A DNA stretch of 64,000 nt from Dermatemys mawii. Its lineage: Eukaryota; Chordata; Testudines; Dermatemydidae. Both the position numbers and the translations under genes were made by a program. Below, in pieces: positions 11,946-24,960 of the stretch (position 1 is the stretch's first letter; each line of letters opens with the position of its first letter). The notes beneath the pieces are model-generated. The model made no database searches. It was not told the origin of the DNA and was given only the letters and a program-made list of their open reading frames with translations. The stretch lies in NCBI GenBank assembly GCA_007922305.1, contig ML677335.1:22167904-22231903 (forward strand), in the 5' to 3' direction.

Positions 11946-14111
11946 GTGAGCTTTAATGTACACAAGATGAATGAATGCTCTCTTTGGTGTGTGTTTTGTG
12001 CACAGGTCTGAGAATCAGGAGATGGCTCTTCTATTCTCAGCTCTAACACATCACTGACTGGGTGACCTTGTGCAAGTCACTTAATTTTTCTTTTTACCTT
12101 ATTTTCTCTTACTCACCTTTGTAAAGTGCTTTTCTAACTGTAGATGAAAAGTATGATTTAAGACCCTAATCCTGCTAACACAAGCATATTCATTTCTTTA
12201 AGCTACTAGGTAGTCCCATTTGAAGTCAAACTTAGCAGTAGTCTAAAGTTAAGTGTATGTGTAAGTTTCTGCAGGATTTAGGATGTAAGTTCTTAAATAA
12301 TTATTTTTATATTAATAGCAGTGGTATTAATGGGGAGTTGTACATACATAGCAAGGCATCTTGTCTCAGTGTGTATGTACATGTGGAATAAACTTTCTTT
12401 AAATGTACCATAGGTTCTTATAAAGCTGTCTTTTTATAAAGAAGAGAGTTATTCTAATAAAACTGTTGCGTCTTTTGTTCTTGTTAGTAGAACTTCACAA
12501 TGTTACACTTAGTTTTATAATAACAAAGAGCATCATAATGCCCATAATATCCTGCATTTTGTGGCTTCTACAAAAGGAATGGAATGTCTGAAGTAGACAC
12601 ACGCTGCAGCCTGTTATGGGCATTATGATAATATTAGCGCACATGTCCCAGTAATTGTATACATAAATGTGTTTAAAAAAAAAATAAAATAAAGTCTTCC
12701 ATAGTATTTTAAATTTTCTGCCTGTCAATACCGTTCAGAAGTGAATCTCTAGAGCAGTGTTTCTCAGGGCTGGTCTTCTCTAGGGCTGGGGATCGGCTGT
12801 AGATACGCGACTTCAGCTACGTTAATTACGTAGCTGAAGTCGGTGTCTCTACAGCCAACTTACCTGCCGTCCTTGCGGCGGTCGGCGGCGCGCTCCCCCG
12901 TTGACTCCAGCTTACGCTGTTTGGCGAGCTGGAGTTCCGGAGTCGATGGGGGCAGCGCTGGCAATCAACTTATCGCGTCCTGATGAGACGCGATAAATCG
13001 ATTGCCAAAAGACCGATTGCTACCGCGTGTAGTGAAGACAAGCCCTAAGTCAATGGGTTGTGACCTTCTGGAAAGGCAATTAGGAGGATTGTGAGGCCTT
13101 GAAAAATTAATTTAAAGCAATCCCCAGTCTCCACAAGCCCTTTTCTTTCAAGGTCATGTATTCTCTGTCAGCCTCTCAAAACGCACCCAAATGATATATG
13201 ATTACCATTGTTGTTATGCATACATCTTTTACTCTTTCTTTTGGAGTAAATGTAAGTAAATGCAAATGTTTGACTTTCAAATAAGGGGTTACCTGCCTGA
13301 AAAGTTGAGACAGTAATGTAGAAATTTCAAGAGCAACTGAACCAAAAGAATCTTATCACTTTGTTTGGCATCACAGCCTAAACGCTTTAGGGACTACCTT
13401 TTTGTAGGCTGCTGAGGAGAAAGAGAAGCAACCTTTTGAATTATATCATCCTAATTTTATAGAGAAGTAAAAATGTAAAGCATTGAAGTAAAATTAATAG
13501 TCTAGCAAGACGACTTTGGCTATGTTTAAGGGGTTTAGGATATCTTATTTTTGTATCTTTCCTCTATTAAGGAATGAGGATATGAAGATACAGTGCTGCC
13601 AGATAATTAAAAAAGAACATTACAGCCCCATACACTTCTCACTCATTAATACTGCTATATATCAAATAAGAAATTAAAAGGAAATAGTGATGCAGATAAA
13701 CAAGGCTAATAGTACTGTAGATAAATAACTATCCAATAGGGTTCTAAGTTCATTTTTTAGCTTGTACACTCTCTTTTTTTTTTTTCTTTAAACTGTCTGG
13801 CACTCTGCGCCCCAGACTACTTGAGGCCTTTAGGTGCTACTGCAGTATAAATGCTTACTGATAATATTGGCTATAGTGAATTAAATTACTGGAGTTCAGT
13901 TTGTCTTCTGTCCTGAGTCTTCTAGAATTTTAATTCATATTCTTGCTTGTCAATATCCTACAATGTGGATTGTTAAATGCATGAATAAGTACAGTGGAAA
14001 ATCAATATGTTTTAATTAGTTCTTAGCTCTTGTGAACATTGTTGCAAAATGTCACCAGTCTTGTGTGGACTTCGTATAGCTACAATTAGTGTTACTGTTG
14101 TTTGCTTTTAG
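11946..14111 (+). other. ASCC1: ASCC1 intron 4
   Basis: 2.2-kb intron. It contains an old MIR-like SINE piece near 12040-12130 (GGTGACCTTGTGCAAGTCAC) and a palindrome-rich MITE (12766-13046). Elsewhere it is AT-rich and featureless. Confidence 0.6.
12766..13046 (-). mobile_element. Palindrome-rich MITE (Harbinger-like family)
   Basis: 281 bp with ends AGGGCTGGTCTTC and GAAGACAAGCCCT. It carries two internal hairpins: TCAGCTACGTTAATTACGTAGCTGA at about 12812-12835 and an ATCGCGTC...GACGCGAT pair near 12973-12996. The same family occurs at 19746-20040 and, truncated, at 25551-25660. The TTA duplication seen at 19746 is not preserved here, so superfamily placement rests on the sister copy. Confidence 0.7.
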
Positions 14112-14290
14112 TGATTACTGGACAGCAACGTAGTGGTGTCATTTCAGCTCGAACACGGATTGATGTTCTTGCTGAGAGTTTCCGCAAGAAGCAGCCATTC
14201 ACACACTTCCTGTCCTTTGCTCTCAACCAGCCTGCAATTCAGGAAAAATTTCTACAGTTCAAGGACGAAGTATTGGAGAAATGCTCCAAG
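14112..14290 (+). CDS. ASCC1: ASCC1 coding exon 4
   Basis: Encodes ITGQQRSGVISARTRIDVL and FRKKQPFTHFLSFALN, closely matching human ITGQHRNGVISARTRIDVL and FRRKQPFTHFLAF. It completes the KH domain and opens the 2H-phosphoesterase-like (AKAP18-type) domain. Acceptor GCTTTTAG, donor GTAGGG, ends in phase 0 after EKCSK. Confidence 0.96.
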
Positions 14291-15749
14291 GTAGGGAACC
14301 ATGATACTTGGAAGTAACTGACATAAAAACGGATGCTCTTCCCCAAGATGCTATTTTATTTTGTTGACATTGTTAAAGGCAAATTAAAATATATGCTGCC
14401 AGAAGAGAAAATGTCATTTGTGATTGTGGAATGCATTAGTACAGTAATAAATTATGAGGCCTTAACTAGTTTTCAATGTCTACTTTTACACTGAAGATGT
14501 TGAGAGCATTATAATGGAGGGTTTTGGAACGCGGAATTATTTTTGTAATAAATTGACAGTAAAATATTTTCCACAGATGTGGAGGAAACCGTGAATCAAA
14601 AGTTTTTGGTTTTTAAAATTTGAAAACCATTAATAAATGTACATAACTTTTGGCTGCATTTTTTGTGGTTTCTACTATAAATATCCAGCATGTGACAATG
14701 GGTTTTAATAAGTTTGCTGCTGCTTTTTCACTATCCCTTTGGCCACTGACATTGAACAAAATTGGGAATCATTACCTTAACTTAGCCAGAAATGACTCGG
14801 TAGCACTTGACACAATGCAAACTTAACCACTTAGCAACATTTTCTTTCGTCCCCAAAGACTGTGCTGATATTACCTCTTGCTTGTTTTCAAATCTTAAAC
14901 TGATGGCAGCAGGAAATAATTAGGAACAGAATTGAAAACAGAATTCAATGTTCTATATATTCACTTTATTTTTAAAAAAAGTGATTAATTTGTTAGGGAA
15001 TTTAGTGCTGGTGAAAGCTTGCAACGTGAAAACCATGGAGCCTTCTCAGAACAGGTTCAGAAGAGAGAGCAGTGTTACACTGCCATCTGCCAATGTATTT
15101 CAGCACTAAGCTGGGAGGTCTACCTTTTAGAGAAGAGGGGCTAATTCAGTTTTCATACCCATTCATTCATTGACCTCTTTGCTGAGGCTGACTGCGAGAG
15201 TGCTAGATTGTGTGCATGAGACAGTCATTTCATTTTTCTAGGGTCTGATACTGGTGCTCATCCTCCTAGTACCTGAGTACTTCTGAAGAATATGAACGAT
15301 AACTCTCTTACTGTGAGCAAGAGACAGGTGTAGTTTTTTAAAACTGAATATTAAAGATCAGGAGTGTTGGTATAAGAATGCCATTGAAGGAAACCTACAC
15401 AAAAAGGTAGGTTTTGCATTCATCTCAGTACAGCAAGATTAGTGCTCATTTTATATAGCAGTGAGTACCATGATCTTGGCCTGGTTTCCTCTGTTGGTTT
15501 ACAGTTCCATTTTTCCAGTGGAACAAAGCTGTTGTGGAAAGAGATGGTCCTTAATGTCATGGGCACATTCTAAGCAGAGCTCTTCATGCAAGTTTTGTGC
15601 AATAAGTACCATATATACCGAGATCACTGTTCACTGTGTGGAGTTTCTTTTCTCCAGTTCCTTTCAAAATCTTCTCTAGGCTGCTTTCCAACTCTTACAT
15701 ATCACTGGAACAGTTTTCATCAAAGTCTTGACCTCTTCGTAGCAAAAGT

Positions 15750-16885
15750 TCAGAAGTAATACTCCATTCTTCTCCTTGACCTGTCAGCAACCTTTTACAC
15801 AGTTGACCATATTCTTCTTCTTGAAATCTCATCCTCCTTGGCTTCTGTGACTGTCCTCACCTGGTTCTTCTTCTTCATTGCTATTTGCTTCCTCACTCTG
15901 TCCTTTGGAGGATCGTTTCCTTTTCCTTTACACCTTATATCTGTGTTATCTCATGCACAAACAAAAGTTCAGCTACTGTGTCTATGCTGATGACTCTCAT
16001 CTCTCTCTTCTCCAAACTTCTCTTTCTGACCAATCTAAAGTCTCTGCCTGTCTCTCTGACATCTTTTTGTGGATGACTAGCTATTAGCTCAAGCTTAGTA
16101 TAGCTAAAACAGAGCTCTTAATCTCCCCGCATCCCTTCCTTTATTGATCACTGTTGACAATACCACCTTCTTTCCTGTCACTTGGGCTCGTGTGACCTGG
16201 ATATCATTTTCAACTCAGACCTCTGTCCTCACATCCAGGATATGTCTGAATCTTGCCATTTCTTTCTGTGTAACATTTCTAAAATGCATTCTTTTCATCC
16301 ACACCATCTCATATCTCAGTTACTGCAACGTCCTTTTCTCTGTCCTTGACAAAAGCAATTTTGCCCCTCTCATATCCATTCAGAATGCTTCTGCAAAGAT
16401 AATTTTCTTAGCCTTGGCTCCCGGTTCTCTATTACATCAAACACACAAGCCACTTGTCTTTGTTTTCAAGGCCCTTCAGAGCCTACCTCAACCCTACCTA
16501 TTATTGCTCATTTGCTAATGAAATTTTAGTCCATGATACCAGCTTGCATTTCCCTCTAGTTAAATTTTCAAACCACCACCTTTGTGCTTTTTCTCATGTT
16601 GCCTCATATGCTCGGGAGGATTTGAATGAGGAACACCTTTCTTAAAACTCTTTGTTGCTGAGCTGCCTACAAAAAAAATTCACAACAGTTAGGTTGCTGG
16701 TGTTCTGAGTCCCCTGATGAATGTTTTCTCATTGTTTGCTTATGCTCCCCCATCTGTTGTCTCTAGTCCTATGCTTAGATTATATGCTCTTTGGGGCAGG
16801 CACCATCTTTTTATTCTGCTTGCATGGTACCTAGCATAGTGGTGTTCCTGGTCCAGGATTAGGGCTCTTAAATACCATGGTAATA
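15750..16885 (+). mobile_element. CR1/L3-like LINE relic, RT fragments
   Basis: Plus-strand frames show decayed reverse-transcriptase pieces: a YADD box (CVYADDSHLSLL, about 15990-16020), a segment resembling LSYCNVL...PLISIQNASAK (about 16310-16400), and an FKALQSLPQPYL segment near 16480. The 3' tail (GCTCTTTGGGGCAGGCACCA, CCTAGCATAGTGG, GGTAATACAA, ending about 16890) resembles L3-type CR1 tails in amniotes. Frameshifts and stops are frequent. The subfamily is from memory. Confidence 0.65.
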
Positions 16886-17318
16886 CAAATACACAACTTA
16901 TTTCATCATCGGTCAATTAGTTATGGCTTTTGCTCACAATGGACTCAGGTTGCATTCAGACCAGGCATCCAGAAATAAAAGCCTTTGTTGGTAGTATGGA
17001 AGATGTTGCTGAGAATGTATAAAACTTATCAGTGAGATATGTTCTTTAACTGCATAATCAGCAGGTAGAAATTATGCATTTTTAGGGCCTTCCTAAAATG
17101 GTGGGGATTGTTGTTTTACTTTACGTCCTTAGTGAATGTAGTTGGATTAATTTAATGTATACTGTACAATTCTTAGGACATGTCTGTCTTGATAATTTCA
17201 GGTATGCCAAAATTTGATGATAAACTACATTATACTCTAAACTAGAAAATTGGTTTGCAGTATCATTTTCCAATACCTCTGTATGTTTTGTTATAGGTTA
17301 TAAAATCCTTTAAATAAT

Positions 17319-17335
17319 CTCTCTCTCTCTCTCTC
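17319..17335. repeat. (CT)n microsatellite
   Basis: Short run of CT dinucleotides, about eight units, within ASCC1 intron 5. Confidence 0.9.
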
Positions 17336-19322
17336 CCTTCTCCTTTTCACCATTTCTTTCTCTGCTAATGTTGTTCCTGTTCCATCAGTGACTAGAAATA
17401 CAGATTTTTCTCTGAGCATTGCCCTTTAGACTCTTGTAAATAGCTTCCTTGACATTTTGGCCTCAGATCTAGAAATATCTTTTTGCCATTCCCTTTATCA
17501 GGATTCATATCCTCAATTTTTATTATTTTTAACTCTTCTATATTGAATTTAGTCACTGGCAAATATTTGTGTTTTATGTATCTGAGATTTGGGGATTGTG
17601 GTGCTTTAACTTTTCACCCTTCTTTCTCTGAGCATTATCATGAGTTGTTCATGGCTTTACAGAATATATTGCATTTCCATATGTTTTTCAATCATTACAG
17701 CCAGTAATGCCACTGTATTGCACAGCAGGGTCTGCTAGAAAACACATCAGTAATGAAAACCAGTAATTCAAAACTGTGCTTCACAGTGCCAGAAGAGAGC
17801 TTTTATAGAGCTGTCCAAAATAATAGGGGATTTCTCAGGCTGCTTAGAGAAACTTGAATAGATTTCAGGTATAGAAACTGTGTATCTTTATTCCTGCTGC
17901 AGATTCAAAACAGTGCAAAGTCAGTTGATGACTCCGGTACTCAAAATAAGCTTACTAATGATAGTAAATAGGGAAAAGTCCAGGTGCGTAAGTTAGCATT
18001 TCTTCTGGTGGTTGAGCATTTGTGCATGATTCTTTCCTCACTGAAACTGTTACCATGACAACCATTCATCCATATTTTGTAATGATGTTGTCTTGTGTGT
18101 CAGTATATACATGTATTACTTTTTTTGGCTTCATGAGGTTTTGTAAGTTCACTGTTGCATTAAAATGTCAATCTTAAGCATTATCAGAGCCACTTATGAT
18201 GTTTAGGCAGCCAGACAACGAAGTGGCAAAATAGAATACTAGGGCCGATATTTAAATGGATGCCATCTGCCTCTGACTAGGGGGATGGTACTGTTGTGGT
18301 ATGGGAGACAGGCTTCTGGATGATCTTGAGAGGATTGCATCATGGACCATCAAGGGGAGGGGAGGACTGACATGTTATAGCTGGTCCTGGGGGTGGAAGA
18401 GGAAGTATGCATTGCAGTCTCCACCATCCTTTGATGGCTAGTTATGGAGCAAAATTGAAAGAACCATACAAGATTTTTCTTGGCAATCTCTGCAAGTGCT
18501 GCCTTTATGTATAGCAGACTGCAGCTGTAATGTGGGAGGGAAAATACAATTACTATGATGTTCTGCAGTTTATAAATATCAAATGTAGATAATTACATGG
18601 GATGAAAGTAAGGTATCCTAGAGTGAAAAGGGTTTGTGTGTGTATGAGAGAGAGATACTTTTCAACCTCCACTCCAGTTTCTAGTGTATCTGTGATTCCT
18701 TAGGTTGTTTTGAGGAATTGTGAATTACCCTGCTCATTCCTTGTAGGTGCTTCCATCAGGATTGGAGAGGCATATAATTATGGGTAAGAAATAAAAATGC
18801 TCAAACTCTCATGTAAGAATTGGATCTTTGGGTAGCAGAAAGGATAAAATTGGGAAGGAGAAAGCTCAGTATTGAATAATTCATTCATGCACCTTGTCAA
18901 AAAGGATTTTGTTCTGGAATTTGGTCTCAGTCTCTGAACTAATTGGTTGCAGTGCTGCAGACACACAGTGCTTGGGCTCTGGGAAGAGAAAGCGAGTGCT
19001 TCAAAGAAAATTTTGTCTGACATTCTATCAGAATGATGATACCCAGGAAGATGGCCTCAGCAGAGGGGAAGGAGTCAAATATTTAATGGGGAAGAAGTTG
19101 GATCCTAAAAGTTACCATGGGGTAGTTAATTGTCCCCCTCACTCTCTGGAAGTAGAAATAGTTAGTCATTTCCCTTCTACCCTAAATATATATTTGTGAA
19201 TAAGATTTGTCATACAACAAAAATATGACAATCAGAAGGTAGGACAATTTAATTTAGAATTTTATCAATTTTTATGAAAGACCTGCTTTCCTGTTCAGCC
19301 AGCTCTGTATCAGTTGAGCACG

Positions 19323-19349
19323 GTGTGTGTGTGTGTGTGTGTGTGTGTA
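19323..19349. repeat. (TG)n microsatellite
   Basis: About 13 uninterrupted TG units; a likely length polymorphism. Confidence 0.95.
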
Positions 19350-19745
19350 TTTAAATATAGATGCAGAAAAGTGGTAGGCCTAGATTAGGAACACAATTAT
19401 TTTGTTCATGTATAGAATTGCAATAGCTTTTCAGTAGGGACAACATATGTGACTCTTTGGGGAATAAATATGTATAAAGTTAGTGAGCATTCAATGTGTT
19501 TTGTTTCATTTCATAAAACCTTCATATATTCGTTTACTACTTTTTTCAGAAAAATGTTTCTTTCCCCTACAGGTTGGGGAAAAATCAGAACCCTGTAATC
19601 TGTTTCCTTTCCCTTCTTTAGGGCTTATTATATTCCCTGTACACTGGAGCTGCTAACAAGAGAGAACACTTTTTGGCAGGTCTGACAATGGCTTTCTGTC
19701 CAGAAGAGGGCAGTGTTTGAAAGGCAGGACTATGCCAAAATCTTA

Positions 19746-20040
19746 GGGAAGGTCTACGCTACTCACCAGATTGGTGGATAGTGATCTATATTTTGGGGGC
19801 CAGTTTATCGCATCTAGTCCAGATGCGATAAATCGATCCCTGAGCGCTCTCCCATCGACTCTGGAACTCCACCATTGCAAGAGACACAGGCGGAGTCGAT
19901 GGGGGAGTGGCAGCAGTCAACTCAGCGCTGTGAAGATGCTGCGGTAAATCGACCCAAATACATCAACTTCAGCTACACTATTCCATAGCTAAAGTTGTGT
20001 ATCTTAGGTCGATCACCGCCCCCTCAGGGTAGACCAGGGC
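19746..20040 (+). mobile_element. Harbinger-like MITE with TTA target duplication
   Basis: 295 bp flanked by TTA at 19743-19745 and 20041-20043. Terminal inverted repeats GGGAAGGTCTACGC and GGTAGACCAGGGC. Internal palindromes: ATCGCATCT...AGATGCGAT, and CAACTTCAGCTACACTA paired with a degenerate TAGCTAAAGTTG. A 3-bp TTA duplication is typical of PIF/Harbinger; without a transposase the placement is inference. It is the best-bounded of the three related copies here. Confidence 0.75.
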
Positions 20041-20551
20041 TTAGTGAAGTTACATAGATGTTACTTAAAGGAAATATTTTAAATGGAAACTTCAGTATGT
20101 CTTTCAGGATTCCAAGTTCATGAGCAGTGAGTTTTTTTTAGAGAGGCAGTGACTTCCTTTATTTTAAAATCCTTTTATATTTTTGTTTGGATGCCAGTAC
20201 ATTTTAAGGAACAGTAGGCATAGATCAAATGTTTTTTTTAATTGGGTAACAGATACTACTTTGCACTTACTTAGCACCTTATGTGAAAGGATCTTGAATA
20301 GTTTCACAAATTTTATTATGTCTCATGGCATCTATGTGAGCAGTGGTCAAAGTAGATCACAATAGGAGGGGACCTATTTTTTTCCCTTGTCATCAGAGGT
20401 ACTAATGTTGAGTGAAGTGGGTTTTTTTTATAACGCATTGTGGCGATGGATGCAGCAAAGAGAAGAAATAAAATAAGAAGAAATGTATCTAAAAGGGGTT
20501 CATGTTCTTAGGCCGTACTGTAGTCGCCTAAACAAAAATAATGCTCTTGTG

Positions 20552-20832
20552 CAGGGGTAGGCAATTTATGGCACGCGAGCTGATTTTCAGTGGCACTCAC
20601 GCTACCTGGGTCCTGGCCACCGGTCTGGGAGCTCTGCATTTTAAATGAAGCTTCTTAAACATTTTAAAAACTTTATTTACTTTACACATAGCAATAGCTT
20701 AGTTATATATTATAGACTTGTAGAAAGAGACCTTCTAAAAACGTTAAAATGTATTACTGGCCAACGAAACCTTAAATTAGAGTGAATAAATGAAGACTCG
20801 GCACACCACTTCTGAAAGGTTACTGACCCCTG
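20552..20832 (-). mobile_element. hAT-type MITE, perfect 8-bp TSD
   Basis: 281 bp bounded by the perfect duplication ctcttgtg (20544-20551 and 20833-20840). Ends CAGGGGTAGGCAA and GGTTACTGACCCCTG. It is an inverted copy of the element at 223-528: the internal stretches ACTCGGCACACCACTTCTGA and TTACTGGCCAACGAAACC are reverse complements of its left part. Confidence 0.9.
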
Positions 20833-21234
20833 CTCTTGTGTCTGCAGTGTATAGAGCTGCATAAGGGCATATCCCTAATGCTCATCACTTCAGTTTCTAC
20901 CAGGATGAAGTCTCCATATTGATGTAAAACAAGCAAAATGTGACACCCTATGAAAATTCTTGTGTTTTAGATGATAACCCTTGAAAAATAGATTTTATAT
21001 ATATTGTGCCTTCCCCTGGAAGGGAAAGGTAGCTGGCAGGAGACTGGTGTTTCTTCCTTCCCTTCTTCCTCTTTTAGGGAGGAGAGGCAGCAGTAGTGGT
21101 TTTCTCCCTTTTCCTGTTCCCTCTGTAGGGCAGAGAAGGCAAAGAAGTGGTGTCCGCTATTCTCTCTCCTCAGTGGGATATGGGAAGCTTGAGATAGATA
21201 CTACTTTAGAGGAGAAAAGGCAAATAAGAGATTC

Positions 21235-21247
21235 ATTCTTAGCTAGG
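21235..21247. repeat. Left target-site duplication of the Penelope-like element
   Basis: attcttagctagg, repeated exactly at 22320-22332 on the far side of the element. Confidence 0.85.
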
Positions 21248-22319
21248 TTTCAGAGTGGTAGCCCTCTTAATGTGTATCAGTAAAAACAACGAGAAGTCCT
21301 TGTGGCACCTTAGACACTAACAAATGTATTTGGGCATAAGCTTTCGTGAGCTAAAACCCACTTCATCAGATGCATGGGGTGGAAAATACAGTAGGCAGGT
21401 ATAAATACACAGCATATGAAAAGATGGGAGTGGGGTATCAGTGCTAATGAGTCAATTCAATTAAGGTGGAAGTGGCCTATTCTCAACAGTTGACAAGAAG
21501 GGTTGAATACCAAGGGAGGCAAAATTGCTTTTATAGTGCTAATGAGGTCAGTGCAATAAAGGTGGCCCATTTCAAACAGCTGGCAAGAAGGTGAGAATAT
21601 CAGCAGAGGGAAGTAGCTTTTTGTAGTCCCTGATCCTAGTCTTTATTTAGGCCTAATGTAATGGTGTCCAGTTTGTAAATTAATTTCAGTTCTGCAGTTT
21701 GTCTCTGGAGTCTCTTTTTGATGTTTTTTTGCTGAAGAATTGCCACTTTTAAGTCTGTTATTGAGTGTCCAGGGAGATGGAAGTATTCGCCTACTGGTTT
21801 TGAAAGTTATAATTCTTAATGTCTGATTTGTGTCCATTTATTCTTTTGCATAGAGATTGTCCAGTTTGGCAATGTACATGGCAGAGGGGCATTGCTGGCA
21901 CATGATGGCATATATCACGTTGGTAAATGTGCAGGTGAACGAGCTCCTGATGGTGTGGCTGATGTGGTTAGGTCCTATGATGGTGTCCCTTGAATAGATA
22001 TGTGGACATAGTTGGCACTGGGGTTGTTGCAGGAATTGGTTCCTGGGTTAGTGATTTTGTTGTCTGGTGTGTAGTTGCTGGTGAGTATTTGCTTCAGGTT
22101 CGGGGCTGTCTGTAAGTGAGTACTGGCCTTTCTCCCAAGGTCTGAGTGAGTGAGGGATCGTTCTTCAGATTCTTGATGATGCGCTGGAGATGCTTTAATT
22201 GGGGGCTGTAGGTGATGGCTAGATGCACTCCATGCATCTGATGAAGTGGGTTTCAGCCCATTAAAGTTTATGCCCAGATACATTTATTGGTCTCTATGGT
22301 GCCACAAGGACTCCTCATT
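21248..22319 (-). mobile_element. Penelope-like retroelement with GIY-YIG relic and inverted termini
   Basis: 1072 bp between perfect 13-bp duplications (21235-21247, 22320-22332). The minus strand carries a decayed GIY-YIG endonuclease region: TNVIYAIMCQQCPSAMYIA around 21930-21870, then a stop, then MDTNQTLRIITFK. Both ends carry the same terminal repeat in opposite orientation. The left copy (minus) has CTGATGA (21369-21363), stem, GAAA (21345-21342); the right copy (plus) has CTGATGA (22238-22244) and a decayed TAAA. This fits a 5'-truncated Penelope insertion with inverted terminal repeats and hammerhead motifs. No intact frame remains. Confidence 0.82.
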
Positions 22320-22332
22320 ATTCTTAGCTAGG
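22320..22332. repeat. Right target-site duplication of the Penelope-like element
   Basis: Exact repeat of 21235-21247, marking the original insertion point in ASCC1 intron 5. Confidence 0.85.
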
Positions 22333-24295
22333 ACACCTTTTCTTGCATTATCAGATCTTGATGTAGCTCCACCTGCTGCTAAGGAACCAGGAATTAGGTC
22401 TTCTGATTTCAGATTCCCATGCCTAGTGAGTCTACACTTGATCAAATGGACTTAAACTGGGCAAGAGGAGGAAAGCTGTATGATACTGAATTTACCCAAA
22501 CCAGTCTAAGAGAAAGAGAGGGATTTGCACTCCCTTCTGCTTGCCTTTCACTTTAGCCCATGCCTGTGATGTACAGAGTTACTATATTCATTTTGCAGGT
22601 GGAGAAACAGGCACTCAAATTAAGAGTTGTCCAGTTTGATTAATCATGAATGGTGGAAATAGGGATTCAGGACCCCTGAGTTCTATCCCTTGCTCTGAAC
22701 ATTATACCACACTGCCTTCTGTATATACATAGTGGGCCCTTGAGCTATGAGGTTTTTCTAGATATTTGGATGATGTCCATAGGGCACCATGGTGGTGAAT
22801 ATTGCTTTGGCCCATATCCTGTGGGCTCTTTCTCCCTTGATGTCCATTTGACTTTGCTTAACCCTTGTACTGAATGTGTGCTGGGCTTTGGTTTTCTGTT
22901 ATTTGTCTCTGCTGGTAGACTATTTCTGAGACATGATTGATGCCATTACTGAGTGCAATTTTAAAAGAAAAATCAATGAAGTACAGTGGTATGGTCGTGG
23001 TTATTAATAAATCATAAGCTGGGGATTTGAACAAGAGGGTTAAAATCTATCTGCATCTAAGTACACAGCTTCTGGCCACTCAGTCCTATATTTGGAGGCA
23101 GATTTTGAAACTCATTTTTCAAGAAGACTAAGCTCAGATACAACATCCTTTCATGGAGGATTTAGAATCGATGGTTCTGCAACACAGGAAGGATTTGACA
23201 GGGATTTCTGGGGTAGGCCTGAGATCCTCAGGACTACACAGGGAAGATACTGTAGATCTTGGGCTGTTCATTGGGGTCCTCCTCCTTCCCAGTACAGAAG
23301 ACATGGCACTCCCAGGTGACGTGCAACCACTGGCTCTGCACTTACCAATCCATATTCAGATTCCTTCCGCTGGTGTTTGAAAGGTGCAGAAGGGACAGCT
23401 CCTCAGGCCAATAGTAGGTTAGACAGCACAGTTTGCATTATCTTTTCACCCTTCATCATCTGCTTCATGAGATTAGGGTAGTTCTCTCTTGCACACTACT
23501 TATTTGTGTTAATTTGTATTCTGTTCATATGTATGCATTACAGAAATTAAAATGAATTGTTGCCAACAACTGGAATAAATCAAGCCTACCTCCAGATTCT
23601 ATCTCCCACTCCATCTACTGATGGGCTAAATATCCTCTGGCAATAGACCCGAGTTAAAAACTTAACCAAAGAAACACATCTCTTGCATTGCATCCTAAAT
23701 ACGTCTTAAAGCAGAGGAAGCAGAGACTTTTCAGTTTCATTTTAGTGCCAGGCAGAATATAGAAAAGCTAGAGAATTGAAACCAAGCGTATTTTCAAACA
23801 GGAAATCCATCCTTCCTTGTGCCTTTGAGATTGTGTCTCAAGGTAATTTCCTTTTGTTGGAAAGCTACTGCATTGGGTTGAAATATGCAGATGGTTTTGA
23901 CACCACTGTGTTAGGATTTTGGCATTAATTCAGCAGTGAATTAATTAACAGTAGCACAAAGTGCTCCCCCCCTCCAAGGATCTGAGAGTACTGCCTCCAA
24001 AGTGCTACCAGGCTTTGCCAGCTTGTGACTGAGAGAGATCATGTGGTCTCACAGGTCACTGGACTGGCCTATAAGTACAAATATAAAAAAACTGTGTAGA
24101 TGTCGCAGATAGGTATGAAAAATGCTGGGGGGAATGTGAGGCTTTAAATCCTGTGTCAGGATTAAGGACCTGCTGCTAGCCTGCTTACCTGCTGATTTAA
24201 TGCCAGGCAGCCTAATCCGCAAAGCTGGGCCCGATTTGAGCCACCTGATTGGCTGAGGATTTGCAGATCTACTCTTAAGATCACCAGCAGCAGTA

Positions 24296-24752
24296 GCCAT
24301 GCGCCGTCCCTAGCCATTCTGGGGCCCTATGCAGCCCTCCCCATGGGGGTGCTGGCTGTGGAGCAGGGGGAAACTGTGTCCCCCAGCATCATTGGTAGTG
24401 TGTCTGGGTCACTGCATTTCCCGCCGCCAGTGAGTGCAGACCCGGCTCCTGCTGCAGTCCTCAGAGGAGTGGGGGTGGAGCAGGGGTGGGAAGGGGAGGA
24501 TGAGGATGGAGGCTTTGGGGACGGGGTAGAATGGGCGTTGGGGTGAGGCGGAGCAGTGGTAGGAAGTGGGTGGAGCAGGGCAGGGGCTTTGGGGAAGGGG
24601 TGGAGTGGGGGCAGAGCTGGGGCTGAGCAGGGATGGGAAGAGGTGGTGCTGGGGTGGAGCAGGGGCTGGAGCAGCATGCACCTGTATAGGGCACCAGAAA
24701 ACTTGGCCCTAGGCAGCTGCACACTTTGCGTATGGGTAGAGATGGCCCTGGC
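24296..24752. repeat. GC-rich interspersed repeat, MITE-like
   Basis: G-rich block with diverged inverted ends: CGCCGTCCCTAGCCAT on the left, and on the right the reverse complement of GGCCATCTCTACCCAT. The middle is an imperfect GGGGTGGAGCAGGGG minisatellite. It is probably a decayed DNA transposon. I could not find a clean target duplication. Confidence 0.45.
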
Positions 24753-24769
24753 TACGATAGCTCCTGTGC

Positions 24770-24960
24770 TTGCTTGTTCCTAAGCTTGCTCCTACCCTGG
24801 TCCAGTCCTACTCGTACCTTGGACAGCCCTATTCCTGCCTTGCCTCGCCTCGCTCCAGATAACCTGGCTCTGGCTCTGGCTCTGACAGCTGGCCTCTGAC
24901 CCTGGGCTCCAGTTCCTGGTTCCTGACTCCTGCTCTGACCACTAGGCACAGCTGCACGCA
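24770..24960. repeat. Pyrimidine-rich repeat of CCTG/CTCTG units
   Basis: Degenerate iterations such as GGCTCTGGCTCTGGCTCTGA and TTCCTGGTTCCTGACTCCTG. It resembles a dispersed reptile repeat by memory only; family not assigned. Confidence 0.4.

Noticed and set aside
24327..24783. Several overlapping Pro- or Gly-rich frames on both strands.
   Set aside because: They come from a GC-rich dispersed repeat with minisatellite-like units.
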